From contig JYIP02000009.1 of the NCBI GenBank assembly GCA_001051155.2, positions 1,550,001 to 1,614,000 of the forward strand: a DNA stretch of 64,000 nt, read 5' to 3'. The position numbers were made by a program, and so were the translations under genes. This document shows, one piece after another, positions 23,823-33,685 of the stretch. The notes below the pieces were generated by a model. That model saw nothing but the letters and a program-made list of their open reading frames with translations. It did not search any database and was not told the origin of the DNA. This DNA comes from Chrysoporthe austroafricana. Lineage: Eukaryota; Ascomycota; Sordariomycetes; Diaporthales; Cryphonectriaceae. Each line of letters begins with the position of its first letter. Position 1 is the stretch's first letter.

Positions 23823-24921
23823 ATGGAGGACTATACCCACTACCACAGGGTCTTCAGACCAGAGTGGGGATCGCCCTACGCTGATGCAGACCTAGCACGC
23901 GATATTGAGACCGTTAGGAAGAGCTTCAATGGCGTCCTCTTCATCGACCGCGTCCTGAAGGCTCTGGGCATCACCAAGTGTACGTTGCTGTCATTTATTG
24001 CTGCTGCTACTATTTCTTCTGCTGCTGCTGCTGCTGCTATTGCTACTACTACCATGGCGTGACAAGCCTAAACCTGACGGGCTCCTCTTCTATATAGCCA
24101 AAGCATATCCTCCAAGGAGCGAGAAGGGCATGTACGAACTGCACCAGCAGGTCTGCGACAGCAGTTCCGCGGTCCATCACAAGCTCTCCGTCTTCTACTA
24201 CCTCCTGCTCGACTTTGACAGCTCACAGAGCCGCGCCAGCTATGCCGAGAACTTCGCCTACCAGTTCGGCGTGCCGGAGAAGTACAAGCTGTTCATGAAG
24301 GGCCTGTGGCTATTAGACCGCGGAGAGTTCCAGGTGCGCTCGTCTTGCAGGTGCTGCTCGCCAGCTGTGATCCGCTGACCTCCTCTGCAGGTTGCCCTGG
24401 AGTACCTTGCCCATCCGTCCCTCTTCCCCGAGTTCGCGGACGACATCATCACGGTCTTCGTACAGAAGGCCAAGGATGACGACTACAGCCTTGCCCTCTC
24501 CTACTACCATGCCGTCCAGCCCGTCCTCACCAGTTCTACTGCCCTGTCTCACCTCTTCGAGGCCATGGCGAGGACGAGCCTGACCGAAGCGTTCTACTTC
24601 TCTCGGACGAAGCCGGAGCCGACACGATACCTGCTGTTCCAGCAGCTCATCGCGTCCGTCCTCGGGGGCGCGAGGTCGGGCATGGCGGCAAGAGCTACCG
24701 AGCTTGTCAGCCTGCCCCTCGACGGCGCCGAGGAGCAGTGGTTCGAGGACTACCTTACGACTGGGGATGGTCGCAAGCTGCACAACGCAAAAGATACGGT
24801 GCTCATGCGGAGGGTAGTTACTGGCCGACATGCTGAGTCCATGAACGACAAGAGCCTGGGCAGCCAGTGGGGTGCCGTCCTGGGAGGTTTCAAGAGCGGC
24901 ATGGGTGGCCGGGCGGCATAG
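23823..24921 (+). CDS. ELYS-like nuclear pore assembly protein
   Basis: A 307-residue protein in three exons: 23823-23979, 24098-24333 and 24391-24921; phases close. The first junction rebuilds [18 protein letters not shown] and the second [19 protein letters not shown]. The all-helical region with [17 protein letters not shown] followed by Phe-Asp-x-Ile and alternating helices matches the fungal ELYS-like domain, which in fission yeast and animals links the nuclear pore to chromatin. Length fits the short fungal forms of about 280-320 residues. There is no signal peptide or membrane segment, so a nuclear or nucleoporin role is inferred from family. Donor GTACGT at 23980 was chosen because only it keeps the frame into the KAYPP segment. 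Confidence 0.75.
24001..24053. repeat. GCT/ACT trinucleotide tract inside an intron
   Basis: An imperfect run of CTG/GCT and ACT triplets fills most of intron 1 of the ELYS-like gene. The longest pure stretch is about six GCT units. Confidence 0.85.
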
Positions 24922-25084
24922 GCTTGCGCCTCTGACAGTGTCTTCGTTCTGCATTTATAGCGCTGGCGTTGGGAGACTTCGGGTACAAGTGTCAATGGCA
25001 TGACCCAGTCGGCTGGTGACCAATTTCGCAAGCAAAAGTCCCCAGACCGGTACTCTGACTGCCTTGACTGTTTTATTGTGTATC

Positions 25085-26194
25085 TCACCCACTCAGCAGA
25101 GGCGGTTCGATCACCCCCGTCTGCTCCACGAGCCTCTTGTAGTGCTCTGTCCTGCGGTGCCTGTCAAACGCAAACACCCTCTCCTTCCCCTTCCTGCACT
25201 TGGCCAGGTCGATCGTCGCCACCACCACCTCATCCTCCTTCGTCGTGCTCTCCGCCACAACGTGCCCATCCGGGTCATAAATGATACTGCCTGCGATCAG
25301 CGCGCCCCCGTCCTCGACCCCACACTTGCCCACGTTGATGCTGAAGCACGCGTTCGTGTAGCTCCCGCTCTGGCAGCTCAGCTTGTGGTGGAAGAGCGCC
25401 TCGGCCTCCTGCTCCTCGGGCGTCCCCTCGTACTGCCTCGCCCACGCGGTGGTGTTATACCCGTCCAGCACGATCTCGACGCCCTGCAGCCCGTAGCACC
25501 GCCACCCCTCCGCCCAGCGCCGGTCGTTGCAGATGACCATGCCCACGATGGGGTCGCCCTTGCCCTCCAGCTCCTTGGCCCCCCTGCCCTGCGCCTCGGC
25601 CGAGGTCGACTTGAGCGCGCCCTCCACGAGCCCCGGCGCGCGGAAGGCCTGGAACCCCAGGTCGCCCGGCGTGAAGTACCTCTTCTCCAGCTGCTGGTCG
25701 ACGCCCCGCCCCGTCGTGTCGGGGATCGGCTCCACCGTGCCCGGCAGGTGGACCTTCCTGTACTTGGCCACGACCCTCTCCTCGCGCCCCGAGAAGTAGA
25801 GCGCGCTGTTGTAGTCCGTCGTCACGCCCCGCTCGTCCGTCCACCTCTCCGCGTACCCGAGGTGGATGTCCACCCCGAGCTCCCTAGCCCGGTCGAACAG
25901 GGGCTTCACGCGCGGCGAGTCCACGACGGCGTGGGGCGCATCGTGAGACTCGGGCTCGAAGAACCGGGCCTTCTCGACCGGGTCGTCGATCTGGTGGCGC
26001 GGGAAGAAGGTGGTGAGGGCGAGCTCGGGGAAAACGACGAGCCTGGCGCCCTGGCTGGCGGCGGAGTTCAGGAGGGCGAGCATCCGCGACAGGATGGCCT
26101 CCCGCGAGTCCGAGAGCTGGTTCGGCCCCATCTGCGCCGCCGCGACGGTAACCAGACGCGGAGAGGGTTTAGGGGGCCGGGCGTTGGTGGCCAT
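25085..26194 (-). CDS. N-carbamoyl-D-amino-acid hydrolase (nitrilase superfamily)
   Basis: A 369-residue, intronless carbon-nitrogen hydrolase. The catalytic triad is visible: Glu57 in VVFPELALTTFFPRH, Lys147 in KYRKVHLPG and Cys222 in GMVICNDRRWAEGWR. The ICNDRRW signature around the nucleophile matches D-carbamoylases rather than beta-ureidopropionases or nitrilases. The family hydrolyses N-carbamoyl-D-amino acids to D-amino acid, ammonia and CO2. It is longer than the bacterial enzymes of about 304 residues, mainly through an Ala/Gly/Lys-rich insertion near 187-215. The ATG at 26194 is preferred because the fold starts just after it; an in-frame upstream ATG at 26338 would add 48 unlikely residues. 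It is divergent from the hydantoinase gene, which would make its substrate. Confidence 0.88.
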   Translation of the reverse strand: MATNARPPKPSPRLVTVAAAQMGPNQLSDSREAILSRMLALLNSAASQGARLVVFPELALTTFFPRHQIDDPVEKARFFEPESHDAPHAVVDSPRVKPLFDRARELGVDIHLGYAERWTDERGVTTDYNSALYFSGREERVVAKYRKVHLPGTVEPIPDTTGRGVDQQLEKRYFTPGDLGFQAFRAPGLVEGALKSTSAEAQGRGAKELEGKGDPIVGMVICNDRRWAEGWRCYGLQGVEIVLDGYNTTAWARQYEGTPEEQEAEALFHHKLSCQSGSYTNACFSINVGKCGVEDGGALIAGSIIYDPDGHVVAESTTKEDEVVVATIDLAKCRKGKERVFAFDRHRRTEHYKRLVEQTGVIEPPLLSG

Positions 26195-26807
26195 TGTTAT
26201 GGTGGTCTTGAAGCCTTCTTTTGGATATTTTTCGTTTTTCCTCCTGGGAAAATAAGAACGAAGAAAAAAGGGAGAGAGAAATATCTGTGTCTCCCTCAAG
26301 GCCCGCAGACGTGTAGGTGAATAATATGAGGCTGTCACACAGTCAGGCCGGTCGTCCTTTGAGCCTCATGCCTCATGTTGAGCCTTATCAAGAGAGCGAG
26401 CCCGGCTCGTGATGCCGAGAGTCGGAGTCATGCCGGCGCATGGAGGACGGCCGGTGTCCGGCCGGTTGCGACTATCTTCCCCACTCGGATTTCAGCAACG
26501 ATGTTCCTCATGCCGATGGGCATGCTTATCGCACCCACACCCGAGTACCAGTCGCTGTCTCGTCTCGATTAAGATAGTTACTATGTAAGCGTGTAGTGGA
26601 TATTGGGTTCCCGGAGATAGGATGGAATCACACTCATCCAGTTGCCGCCCTCTCGGCCCACTTCAAGCGGGTCAGAGGCATCTCACCTTTCTAAGAGAGG
26701 GGATACACCTATTTGCGCCGCAGGACAATCCTTGATGTGGTATTTTTGAGGTTTACTCGCTGGTGTTGGAATACTATCCATCTATGATCCAAGCGTACCG
26801 GGTTGAA
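26195..26807. promoter_or_regulatory. Divergent promoter with five HGATAR (GATA-factor) sites
   Basis: The 613-bp region between the D-carbamoylase and hydantoinase starts contains HGATAR sites at 26385-26390 (TGATAA, minus), 26472-26477 (AGATAG, minus), 26526-26531 (CGATAA, minus), 26572-26577 (AGATAG, plus) and 26615-26620 (AGATAG, plus). Clustered HGATAR sites are the usual target of AreA/NIT2-type activators of nitrogen catabolism in ascomycetes. Binding is inferred. An AT-rich sequence lies just upstream of the hydantoinase start. Confidence 0.5.
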
Positions 26808-28588
26808 ATGTTCGACACAATTGTAAAGAATGGTCGCATTGTGAGTGTTGCTGGAGAGACAGCGTCGATGTCTTCTTCATTATTTCAAGGCTCTAAGCCT
26901 GACAAGTGACCTGAGCTCATGTTATGAACGCAGCTAATATTATGACAGGTGACAGCAGCAGAAGTTCTATCACTCGGCCTCGATATAGGGATTAAAGATG
27001 GCAAGATAGACTGCATCGGCCGTGGCCTAGAAGCAGGCCCCGAGACTCAGGTTATCGATGCTGAAGGAGCTTACATCACCCCAGGGTCTGTCTACCACCA
27101 TGTGCTTGTTGCGTACCCCGTGGGTATTGACACCGGAACAGGGGCGTCGACTCCCATTGCCATATAGAGCAAGACAATTCGCCCACAGGCGACACCTGGG
27201 AGACCGGCTCGCGCAGCGCCCTAGCAGGAGGCAACACGACCATCATCGCCTTCGCCAGCCAGAAGCGGCACGAGGACTCCCTCTACCCGGCCCTCGAGGC
27301 CTACCACAAGAAGGCCACCGGCAACGCCTACTGCGACTATGGCTTCCACGTGATCCTCACCAACCCGACCCCAGCCATCCTCGAGGACGAGTTGCCCCAG
27401 CTCGTCGAGCGGGACGGCATCTCCTCCGTCAAGCTGTACATGACCTACGAGCCCATGAAGCTCGGCGATGCGGACCTCTTCAACGTGATGATGCGCGCGC
27501 GCTCGCTGGGCATCACGACCATGATCCACGCTGAGAACAGCGACATGATCACCGCCATCACGGAGCGGCTCGCTAGGGCGGGCAACACGGGCACCTTCTT
27601 CCACGCCGTCGCGCGGCCGCAGATCGCCGAGGCGGAGGCGACGTACCGGGCCATATCCCTGGCGGAGGTGACGGACACGCCCATCCTGCTCGTGCACATG
27701 TCGGCCCCGCGCGCGGTCCAGCACGTCGCGGACGCGCAGGCCCGCCTGCTGCCCGTCCACGCCGAGACGTGCCCGCACTACCTGTACCTCGTGAGCGAGA
27801 GCCTTCGCTCGGGGGAGAAGGACGTCGAGGGGTCGAAGAGTATCTGTGCGCCGCCCCTGCGGCACGACGGGAAGGACCTCGAGGAGATCTGGCGGGGCGT
27901 CGCGAACGGGACGTTCACCGTCATCAGCTCCGACCACGCGCCCGCTACCTTTGACCACGAGTGTGGCAAGAAAGGACGGGCGATGGCGACTGCGACCGTC
28001 GATGAGCACGGCCGCGTCCAGGCAGACTTCAGAAAAGTGCCGAATGGGCTGCCCGGGATCGAGACAAGGCTGCCGCTGCTCTTCGATAGGACCTTTGATC
28101 CGTCCGCCAGTCAGAGCTTTCATGACGACAAGATCCGAATCTCCCTGCCTCGGTTTGTTGAGCTGACGTCGACGAATCCGGCGAAGTTGTATGGGCTTGG
28201 TCACCGCAAGGGGAGCTTATTGCCTGGGTTCGACGCCGACTTGGTTATCTGGCACCCTGAGGAGATGTCTGTAGTTGGACCAAAGACGTCCTCTCCAGAA
28301 GCGGTGTTGCAAAATGGCGACAAGAGCGGGGCAAGGAAATTCCGTATCACAAACGGCATTCTTCATCATAGAATCGACTATACGCCATTTGAGGGCATCG
28401 AGGTCCGCAACTGGCCTCGGCGAGTCTTTCTCAGGGGTAGACTTGTCTGGGACATAGACGGTGGTGGAATAGTGGGCACAAAATCCGATGGACAGTTCTT
28501 GTCGAGGGCGAAGTCGAGCATACTCACGGGGCAAATGGGAAGACGGGCTACGGGTATGATGGATGGTGAATGGAAGTATTGGATATAA
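26808..28588 (+). CDS. Hydantoinase / dihydropyrimidinase (cyclic amidohydrolase)
   Basis: A 538-residue amidohydrolase in three exons: 26808-26840, 26949-27085 and 27142-28588; phases close. The first junction gives FDTIVKNGRIVTAAEV, the second ITPGGVDSHCHIEQ, whose His62 and His64 are the HxH metal ligands. Other ligands are Lys in SSVKLYMTYE (the expected carboxylated Lys), His in TMIHAEN, His in AETCPHYLYL and Asp in ISSDHAP. The family reversibly opens 5-substituted hydantoins or dihydropyrimidines to N-carbamoyl amino acids. With the divergent D-carbamoylase this makes a two-step route. The start is the ATG giving MFDTIV, as in homologues; an in-frame ATG at 26784 would add eight residues. 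The 11-codon first exon is small but has a perfect donor. A pyrimidine-catabolic role is the main alternative. Confidence 0.9.
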
Positions 28589-29098
28589 ATCATATCCACC
28601 TTAAAGGTTTGATGAATCAGATTCCCTCTCGATGAATCTCTGCTCCATTGCTCGATAAAAATATGATGATTGTCCTCTATGAGCTGTTTGGCTGAAGTCA
28701 ATACACCACGGCATCGTCAAAGCGCTGTTTCTATGGAATATTAATCCTCCTTCGTCACCCACCACTAACCACCGAGCTCAGTAGCCCCTATTTCGATTTC
28801 GTGGCGAAAGCCGCAATCAGCTCTACAATGTTTACACAGTCATAACTTCGGACTCGAACGCAATGGGCCTAGAGGGATAGAATCTCAGCTAGGTGCCCTT
28901 GAACTCAGCCAGCTACGCCCCACAGGAGCCTATCACGATTCGCGACCGCGAGGATTTCATCGAATCGCACCTAACGGCACTACCCGAAGGTCAGCCCACA
29001 AACAAGGGTGTGTGGGTGTCTTGGGGACGTATGGGACCAATTCTTGGGTACAGGAATTTGATAGGCAGCGCAGCAGAGGTGGGATTAGCGACATGTTA
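28589..29098. other. Intergenic region
   Basis: 3' flank of the hydantoinase gene up to the transposon insertion point. No supported gene. Confidence 0.5.
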
Positions 29099-29160
29099 AG
29101 TCGGACCCGGTATTTCCGGAACCCCCCTAGTTCCGGACCCCCCTCCCGGACCACACCGCC
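29099..29160. repeat. Left terminal inverted repeat
   Basis: Matches the reverse complement of 30806-30867 over about 62 bp with a few substitutions. It contains two copies of a TTCCGGA(A/C)CCCCC block. Confidence 0.92.
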
Positions 29161-29249
29161 ACTTTAACTACCTCTATATACTTAACGTTTTCTCTTTCAT
29201 TTCTTTTCCAAATAGCTTTATATTTTTACCAGACGTCAATATAAACGCA

Positions 29250-30778
29250 ATGAAGACCTATTCCGAAAAAGAAGTAGCTGAGGCTATTAATGCTATCAGA
29301 AATAGCCTATCTATTAAAAAGGCCTCCTTAACTTGGGCTATTCCGAAAACTACTCTTCTCCGCCGTCTAGCTGGCAAACAGCCATATAAAACAGCCTATC
29401 AAGCAAACCAGAGATTCTCGACTACCCAAGAAGACTATCTAGCCCAATGGGTTCTTTCTCAAGCTGCTTTAGGCTTGCTACCAAGCCATTCAGAAATAAG
29501 GTTCTTTGCCCAGAAGGTCCTCGAGATTAAAGGAGATCTTCAGCCTCTTGGAAAAGATTGGATTGGAGCTTTTTTGAGAAGGCATCTAAAGATAGGAACT
29601 CTAAGGGCTAGAAAGATATCTTCAGATCGAATTAACGGAATAACAACGGAAGTAATTCGGTTTTGGTTCCATTTACTGGACCTTCCCCGGATTCAAGCTA
29701 TTAAGCCGGCTAACCGATAGAATATGGACGAAGCTGGGATAATTGAAGGTTAAGGAGAGAATGGATTAGTCCTCGGAAGCTCTTCATCACGTTCTATACA
29801 GAAAAAGGACCCTGGATCTAAAACCTGGACTTCGTTTATCGAATGCATTTCAGCGACGGGCAGCCACCTCCTTCCTCTAGTTATTTTAAAGGGAAGACTA
29901 TACAGCAGCAATAATTTCCATCTCTCTTAGAACCTCTCAAAGGCTGGCAATTCGATACTACGGATAACGGATAGATAATAAATGCAATGGCATTCGAATA
30001 GCTTAAAAAGATCTATATCCCTAATAGCCAGCCAGAAGACCTTTCGGAAGCAAGGCTATTAATTCTAGATAGCTACAGCAGCCATACAACTGACGAATTT
30101 ATATGGGAATGCTTCCAGAACAATATTCTATTGCTCTATTTGCCTCCTTATACTTCTTACGTATTTCAACCTCTCGACTTAGGCATCTTTTCTTCGCTTA
30201 AGAGGGCTTACAGAAAGAAGGTTAACCTTCTAGGTCAATAAGGCGACTCTACAGTTCTAGACAAGCAACTTTTCCTCGAGAACTATCGCTTGGCACGAGA
30301 GGAAAGCCTATCTAGCCAGAATATCTAGTCTGGCTGGAAAGCAACAGGTCTATAGCCGATCAGGCTAGCTAAACCACTCCTCAGCCCTTTTCTCCTCGAG
30401 AACGTCCGGCAACGTACTTCTAGGCAATCGGATTCAGGTCCAAAGCAATTAACAAGACCTAAACCTATCCCGAAATCTAGCCTGAATCAATCAGATATAT
30501 ATTCGACCCCTAGGAAGGCTAAAGATTTATACTATCAGCTGCAAAGCAATCGGTACTATCTCTCTTCTATACCTGCACAGCGTTTACTTTTCAGAAAGAT
30601 ACAAAAAGCTTGGGACGAGAGAGACCTATCGCTGGCTAAGGCTCTCGAAGAAAATANGGCTATACAGAGGGCTCAAAATGCAGTTAATCAACAAGAGGAT
30701 AGTTCAGATAGAGAGAGCGACGTCGATTTACCTATTGCTGAAGAGGAATGTATTGTAGTAGCTGAATAGAAGAAATAA
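29250..30778 (+). pseudogene. Transposase (HTH_psq / CENP-B / DDE_1), stop-riddled
   Basis: The first 156 codons (29250-29720) are intact and encode a psq-type helix-turn-helix (KTYSEKEVAEAINAIRN) followed by a Tc5/CENP-B DNA-binding region. The reading frame then continues through the catalytic domain, with D in NMDEAG, D in TTDNG and D in LDSYSSH, but is interrupted by stops at positions where the family has Trp or Gln. These are Trp to TAG before NMDEAG, Gln to TAA in EG-x-GEN, Trp to TAA after QQQ, and Trp to TAG after TTDNG and after AFE. TGG to TAG and CAA to TAA are both CpA to TpA changes on one strand or the other, the RIP signature. The frame ends near 30778 with a final KK and TAA. 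Confidence 0.9.
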
Positions 30779-30805
30779 ATCGAGAATATATCTAGTTGTC
30801 TATAT

Positions 30806-30867
30806 GGTGGTGTGGTCCGGGAGGGGGGTCCGGAATTAGGGGGGGTCCGGAAATACCGGGTCCGACT
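30806..30867. repeat. Right terminal inverted repeat
   Basis: Reverse-complement partner of 29099-29160, ending CCGGGTCCGACT before the TA duplication. Confidence 0.92.
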
Positions 30868-32286
30868 TACCAGATACTATCCCGATGTCACTGATCGACG
30901 CAGTGGCAGGTCACCGCTCGTCAGGGAGGGCTAGTTGCTAGCCCCGAGCAACTTCGAACCACATCTTTCCGCAACCTAGATATCACCTTGAAGTGAAGCT
31001 TCCTATCCTTCAGCCCGAACAAACACTTCATAAGCTTCGTATTTATAGACTTCAGAGGCACGCTGAATATCCCTGACAACATCAGAAGTGAGCATATACG
31101 GGTGGAATGCGGCTCGATCTGCACTTGGCTTTCCTACCACTTGCCCCGCTTGGACCGTCATTAATTTTTAAACGGTTTCTTCTGGAGTCCCTGAATCCGC
31201 AGCAACTAGTGGTCCATGACTCGACAGGAGTGCACCTTTTCTCTCTCTCGGTGCCATCGAGAGACTTGCAGAGCGCGAGATAAAAGTCATGACCGTTTAG
31301 TTTGAGGCCGTGAGAGAGAATAGGCGGAGAAACTCGAGGTCACGGAGGTAAGTCTTGAAGTTTGGATATACTCGGAAATGAGACGCGGTATTTGAATCGT
31401 GAAGGGCTCCTTGGGAGAAAGCGATAGACAGAGGACAGTCTAAACAGTCAAGCGACTATATCATCTAACACTGGCCCGTTCTTAAGCTGTCTCGCAGCCT
31501 CTAGGGTGAGCCATGATCATTGACTCTATAACAGCCCACTCAATGAGATACTGCTGATAGTATCGGAGGTTTTCATAATGATCTTCCTTTCCTCCTATCC
31601 CTAGGGTCCGTGTTGCTGTAGCCATGAGATGCAAGATACAAGATGATCATGTCCTTAAGCTGAATGGTAAGAAGCGCAACTCCGCCTTATCTGCAGGCTA
31701 TATCTCAATCCTACGTATCACATTTTCAATTTGAGAATGTCACCCTCCTTCGAAGTGAGTCGCAGCGAATGCTGGTGCGAGTGGCTCGGTGATGTCACCA
31801 TGATACTGCTTCTAGGCAGATTCTGATACATTGGCAGCGAAAAAAAATCAAGACTTTGGCTACACGGCACACTCGAGGGGCTTCGGAATGCCAGCGCTCA
31901 GTTCGGCCTGGATCTGCTGCTTACGCTGCAGAAAACACCGCCTTGGCGATTCTGTGGCAAACCCTGTCACGTCATAGTGACTAACGAACATGCATGAACG
32001 GGCTGGGCGGCATTCGTACACTTTTCGCCGTGCTCTGCTCAACGGCGAGATATCTGTGGGCTGATTTTTTCCTGGGATGGCAAGATTCTCGATAAAGCAG
32101 ATAATCCGCCTCCTGTCCCGGTTAGAAATCTTTTCACAACCATAACGACAACAACACTTATACTTGAACCTCAGCTCATACACGACTGCATCGCTTTGCT
32201 ACGCTCATCGCATCGCGCACTCCCACTGATAACAGACTACCAACAAACAGTCAAAACATACCTCTACACCAATCTCCACCGTCACA
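30868..32286. other. Intergenic region
   Basis: No supported gene. The last 60 bases before 32287 are C/A-rich and purine-poor, like a fungal 5' leader. Minus-strand open frames (30921-31124, 31860-32183) show no family features. Confidence 0.45.
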
Positions 32287-32463
32287 ATGGCCGGGTCCTT
32301 CTGGGACACCTTTTTCGGGATATGCGACATTTTTCTGGAGAAGCTCGGAGGGGCGTATTATAAAATAATGCCTGGAGAAGGGCTTGGACCACCACGGGAT
32401 CAAACGAAGGAGCCCGCGCACCACCAGCAACACCATCACCATCACCATCATACAAGGGTCTAA
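32287..32463 (+). CDS. Small histidine-tailed protein (58 aa), unknown
   Basis: A short open frame with a near-optimal fungal start context (CACAATGGCC) and a C/A-rich leader. The N-terminal half is amphipathic and aromatic (FWDTFFGICDIFLEKLGG), probably helical and possibly membrane-associating. The C-terminal quarter ends in seven consecutive histidines and TRV. No family is recognised. The histidines come from alternating CAC/CAT codons, so they could be microsatellite growth, but a His-rich tail can bind metal. Expression is unproven. Confidence 0.4.
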   Translation: MAGSFWDTFFGICDIFLEKLGGAYYKIMPGEGLGPPRDQTKEPAHHQQHHHHHHHTRV

Positions 32464-32875
32464 ACGGCGGCCACCGTTCCACCCCGTTGGGAAAGGCACT
32501 TGAACTACGTGAAGTCGACCGTATTCGGGCGGGCGCGGGGAATCCATACGGCTTGGATATCTGACATGTTGCTGTAGACTCATGAGAGGTGAAATCCACT
32601 GTGGTAGATTGATCACGAGAGGTGGTGACCTTGCATCTCGCGGAAAGCTGCTCAGCAGCTGCTCGAACCCGGACCGGCTCAGCTCCAGCTCCGAGGTGGA
32701 TCTCCCCAGTCGGTTCCTGTCTGCCGGCGAAGGACCCACCTCGACCGATCTTTATCAATGTCACGTCTCGGCATCTTCGATGGCACCCTGAACAATATCA
32801 GGTCAGGTATCAATAATTGCACATTTCGAATCTAAGAGCAACGAATGGGACACAACACTATCCGCTCGTGGTATC
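32464..32875. promoter_or_regulatory. Upstream region of hydantoin racemase
   Basis: A 412-bp interval without a gene. One HGATAR site lies at 32752-32757 (TGATAA on the minus strand), the same class as in the hydantoinase/D-carbamoylase promoter. No other element identified. Confidence 0.35.
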
Positions 32876-33685
32876 ATGTCTCGCTTAGCGCTCCCATCTG
32901 TGACCGGAACTTCAACCCGGCCCATCTCGGTCCTCCTCATCAATCCGAACTCCACCCCGTCCATGACCGAAGCCTGCCTGCGCAGCGTGGCCGGCACCCT
33001 CCCACCACACGTCACAGTCCACGGCTTCACAGCCCCGCCGAGCGCCCCCTCCGCGATCGAGGGGAAGGCTGACGCGGTCCTCTCGGCTGCAGACTGCTTC
33101 CGGGCCCTCCATCCCATCATCAATGACCCATCTCAGCCGCACTTCGATGCCTTCCTGGTAGCGTGTTTCTCCGCACATCCGCTCATCCCCATGCTGCGCG
33201 AGGAGTACGCCCAGCCGGCCATTGGCATCATGGAGGCCGCGCTGTACGCCAGCCGGATGTGCGGGGAGCGGCTGGGCGTGATCACCACGGGGCAGCGGAG
33301 CAAAATCCTTCACGCGGACTCCATCAACACGACATATGGTCTGGGCCACTTCTCTGTGGGCTGTGCGGCGTCGGACGTGAACGTGCTCGAGCTAGAGTCC
33401 AAGCCCAAGGAGCAGGTCTACGCGGGTCTGGTACGCGCGGCGGGGAAGCTGGTCGAGGAGGGCGCGGACTGTATCTGTTTGGGCTGTGCAGGGATGACGG
33501 AGATGCAGGAGGTCTGTCAAAAAGCGGCGCGCATGGACGAGAGGGAGGTCATGGTCATCGATGGCGTCGCTATGGGTGTACAGTTCTTAATAGGGCTCGT
33601 TAGGGAAAACCTAGGCACGGCTAAAAGGGGCTGTTATCGTAGCGCGGCTGCAGGCAGGGCTAGAAGGGGTCAGGATTGGATCTAG
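32876..33685 (+). CDS. Hydantoin racemase (Asp/Glu racemase superfamily, Dcg1-like)
   Basis: A 269-residue intronless protein. The N-terminal strand and loop ISVLLINPNSTPSMTEAC is the family signature. Two catalytic-type cysteines are present: Cys97 in LVACFSAHPL and Cys204 in CICLGCAGMTEM, with spacing close to that of bacterial hydantoin racemases. The conserved AIGIMEAAL and GVITTG segments lie between them, and the sequence closes with MGVQFLIGLVRENLGTAKRG before a short basic tail. The family interconverts D- and L-5-substituted hydantoins by a two-base mechanism. Yeast Dcg1 belongs to the same family and is nitrogen-regulated. Placed about 4 kb from hydantoinase and D-carbamoylase, it would let the pathway use both hydantoin enantiomers. 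Other racemase specificities remain possible. Confidence 0.88.
   Translation: MSRLALPSVTGTSTRPISVLLINPNSTPSMTEACLRSVAGTLPPHVTVHGFTAPPSAPSAIEGKADAVLSAADCFRALHPIINDPSQPHFDAFLVACFSAHPLIPMLREEYAQPAIGIMEAALYASRMCGERLGVITTGQRSKILHADSINTTYGLGHFSVGCAASDVNVLELESKPKEQVYAGLVRAAGKLVEEGADCICLGCAGMTEMQEVCQKAARMDEREVMVIDGVAMGVQFLIGLVRENLGTAKRGCYRSAAAGRARRGQDWI

Larger units (their letters stand above)
29099..30867. mobile_element. Pogo/Fot-type (Tc1-mariner) DNA transposon, 1769 bp
   Basis: The element is bounded by inverted repeats of about 60 bp starting AGTCGGACCCGG and flanked on both sides by TA (29097-29098 and 30868-30869), the expected target duplication for this superfamily. Inside is one degraded transposase reading frame with CENP-B-type DNA-binding and DDE_1 domains. 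It inserted between the hydantoinase and racemase genes. One undetermined base (n) lies at 30657. The transposase has many stop codons, so this copy is not autonomous. Confidence 0.93.

Noticed and set aside
25016..26320. A 434-codon plus-strand frame antisense to the D-carbamoylase
   Set aside because: Complement of a GC3-rich gene; no family features, while the minus strand shows a full catalytic triad.
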